DNA of 13,293 nt from Caldifarciminota bacterium UBA3079 (GTDB lineage: Bacteria > Hydrothermota > Tepidihabitantia > Tepidihabitantales > Tepidihabitantaceae): positions 1-13,293 of the forward strand of contig DFBN01000080.1 in assembly GCA_002366635.1 (NCBI GenBank), written 5' to 3'. Made by a program: the position numbers and the translations under genes. The notes below the pieces were generated by a model that was not told where the DNA came from, did not search any database, and was given only the letters and a program-made list of their open reading frames with translations. Below are positions 12,328 through 13,293 of this stretch, one piece after another. The first letter of the stretch is position 1. Each line of letters begins with the position of its first letter.

Positions 12328-13293
12328 ATGGTAGGCAAGCCGATCAAAATAGCCCTGGCAGGAAACCCGAATTCTGGCAAGACTACTGTTTTCAATGCGC
12401 TGACCGGCTCGAGGCAGTATGTTGGCAACTGGCCTGGTGTTACAGTAGAAAAGAAAGAGGGGAAGTTCAGGTTCGAAAACCATGAAGTGACTGTGGTGGA
12501 TTTGCCCGGTACATATTCTTTGAGCGCTTATTCGCTGGACGAAAAAGTGGCCCGGGATTTCCTCGTGAACGAGAAGCCGGATGCGGTTGTCGTTGTGGTT
12601 GATGCTTCGAATCTGGAACGGAACCTTTATCTGGTGGCCCAGTTATTGGAACTCGGGGCCAAAGTGATTGTTGACCTGAACATGATGGATGTGGCAAAAA
12701 GCCGCGGCATCATGATTGACACCCAAAAGCTGGAGCAGATACTGGGCGTCAAGGTAGTTGGAACAGTAGCTTCGCGAGGTACTGGTTTGGACCGATTGCG
12801 CAGGATGATTCATGACATCCGTAAGGACGAACCGCCACCCGGATTTAGGATTCTTTATGGTCGGGACTTTGAAGCCGCGCTTGATGGTTTGTCCGGATTG
12901 ATTGAGGAACACGGGTTGACCCGTAGCGTTTCTGCACGCTGGCGGGCATTGAAGCTGCTTGAAGGTGATGCGACCGAACTGAAACTTCTGGAGACTAATC
13001 CGGATGCAGAGGCTGTCCGCGTTGAACTGAACCAGATTCGGACCAAGTTGGAGCATAAGTATGGCTATGATGTCGAAACCGCAATCGTTGAGCGCAGATA
13101 TGGTTATTTGAACGGTGTGGTCAAGGAATGCACGCATCGCAAGCCCGGGGTTGCTGGTCGGCTGACAATGTCGGACAAGATTGATAAAGTGGTGACCAAC
13201 CGGTGGGTCGGAATTCCGATATTTTTGCTTTTGATGTGGGGCACATTCCAACTGGTATTCAAGCTCGGCGACCCATTGGTTGGTTATATTGAG
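12328..13293 (+). CDS. feoB: Ferrous iron transport protein B, N-terminal part (cut by window end)
   Basis: An open frame from ATG 12328 runs past the right edge, giving 322 residues of a protein usually 600-800 long. The N-terminal G domain has G1 [10 protein letters not shown] (11-20), the FeoB-specific [15 protein letters not shown] (31-45, switch I with G2 Thr T39), G3 DLPGTY (58-63), G4 NMMD (118-121) and a G5-like ASRGTG. A helical GDI-like linker (about 170-285) follows, and then the first transmembrane helix begins at [19 protein letters not shown] (293-311). FeoB imports Fe(II) across the inner membrane and is typical of anaerobic or low-oxygen life. AGAGG (12316-12320) is the ribosome binding site. 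Iron control from the upstream DtxR-type operator is inferred. Confidence 0.95.
   Translation, partial: MVGKPIKIALAGNPNSGKTTVFNALTGSRQYVGNWPGVTVEKKEGKFRFENHEVTVVDLPGTYSLSAYSLDEKVARDFLVNEKPDAVVVVVDASNLERNLYLVAQLLELGAKVIVDLNMMDVAKSRGIMIDTQKLEQILGVKVVGTVASRGTGLDRLRRMIHDIRKDEPPPGFRILYGRDFEAALDGLSGLIEEHGLTRSVSARWRALKLLEGDATELKLLETNPDAEAVRVELNQIRTKLEHKYGYDVETAIVERRYGYLNGVVKECTHRKPGVAGRLTMSDKIDKVVTNRWVGIPIFLLLMWGTFQLVFKLGDPLVGYIE

Noticed and set aside
12643..13251. 202-residue open frame on the minus strand inside feoB
   Set aside because: It is antisense to clear FeoB G-domain and linker motifs; its translation shows no recognisable fold or signal.
1..13293. CRISPR arrays, tRNA or rRNA genes, insertion sequences
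   Set aside because: I saw no regularly spaced repeats, no cloverleaf-like sequence with CCA or T-loop pattern, no ribosomal RNA and no transposase motifs or flanking inverted repeats.

Overview
This is a 13.3-kb stretch of bacterial chromosome, densely coding on both strands, with only one gene-free gap longer than 300 bases. There are no rRNA or tRNA genes, mobile elements or CRISPR arrays. The genes are housekeeping or accessory-metabolic. The mix (a bacterial TMTC-like glycosyltransferase with TPR repeats, a phasin-like/UbiB pair, a PfkB-type sugar-phosphate kinase beside a class II aldolase, and an anaerobe-style Feo iron operon) suggests an uncultivated, probably anaerobic or microaerophilic bacterium, perhaps of a candidate phylum such as the WOR-3 or FCB groups. 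That placement is a guess from gene style; no marker gene is present.

Layout. (1) 1-1531: the tail of an unidentified gene, a secreted 3D-domain protein (+) and a secreted polysaccharide deacetylase (-). The last two converge with a 51-base antisense overlap of their coding ends. (2) 1532-1610: a short divergent promoter region with two palindromes. (3) 1611-5310: glutamine-dependent NAD synthetase (+) converging with a 662-residue polytopic glycosyltransferase with C-terminal TPRs (-), preceded by a possible 27-codon leader ORF. (4) 5359-7401: a phasin-like coiled-coil protein followed by a UbiB/ABC1 kinase-like protein (+). (5) 7417-11035: five minus-strand genes. PfkB kinase, class II aldolase, sirtuin and nitroreductase overlap by 4, 4 and 11 bases and form one operon. 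A hemerythrin-like four-helix protein follows and appears to have its own promoter. (6) 11036-11349: the divergent intergenic region, with two sigma70-like promoters and a GC-rich stem-loop. (7) 11350-13293: the iron-uptake operon, consisting of a DtxR-FeoA fusion, a free FeoA and FeoB (cut by the window end).

How the genes work together. The PfkB-aldolase pair would phosphorylate a sugar phosphate and cleave the resulting bisphosphate. The co-encoded sirtuin carries the Tyr-x-x-Arg signature of class III deacylases, so the operon may couple glycolytic flux to NAD-dependent removal of acyl marks. The Feo operon looks self-regulated: a DtxR-type half-site pair (TTAG-N6-CTAA) lies across the -10 element and the GTG start. 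The fused FeoA domain has its own strong ribosome binding site and in-frame ATG, so the locus may make both a regulator-FeoA fusion and free FeoA.

A recurring feature is that promoter-proximal genes have a -10 box almost touching the start codon and no Shine-Dalgarno sequence, while several operon-internal genes do have one. This suggests leaderless or very short-leader transcripts. All functional statements are read from motifs in the sequence and knowledge of the families; no database search was run.
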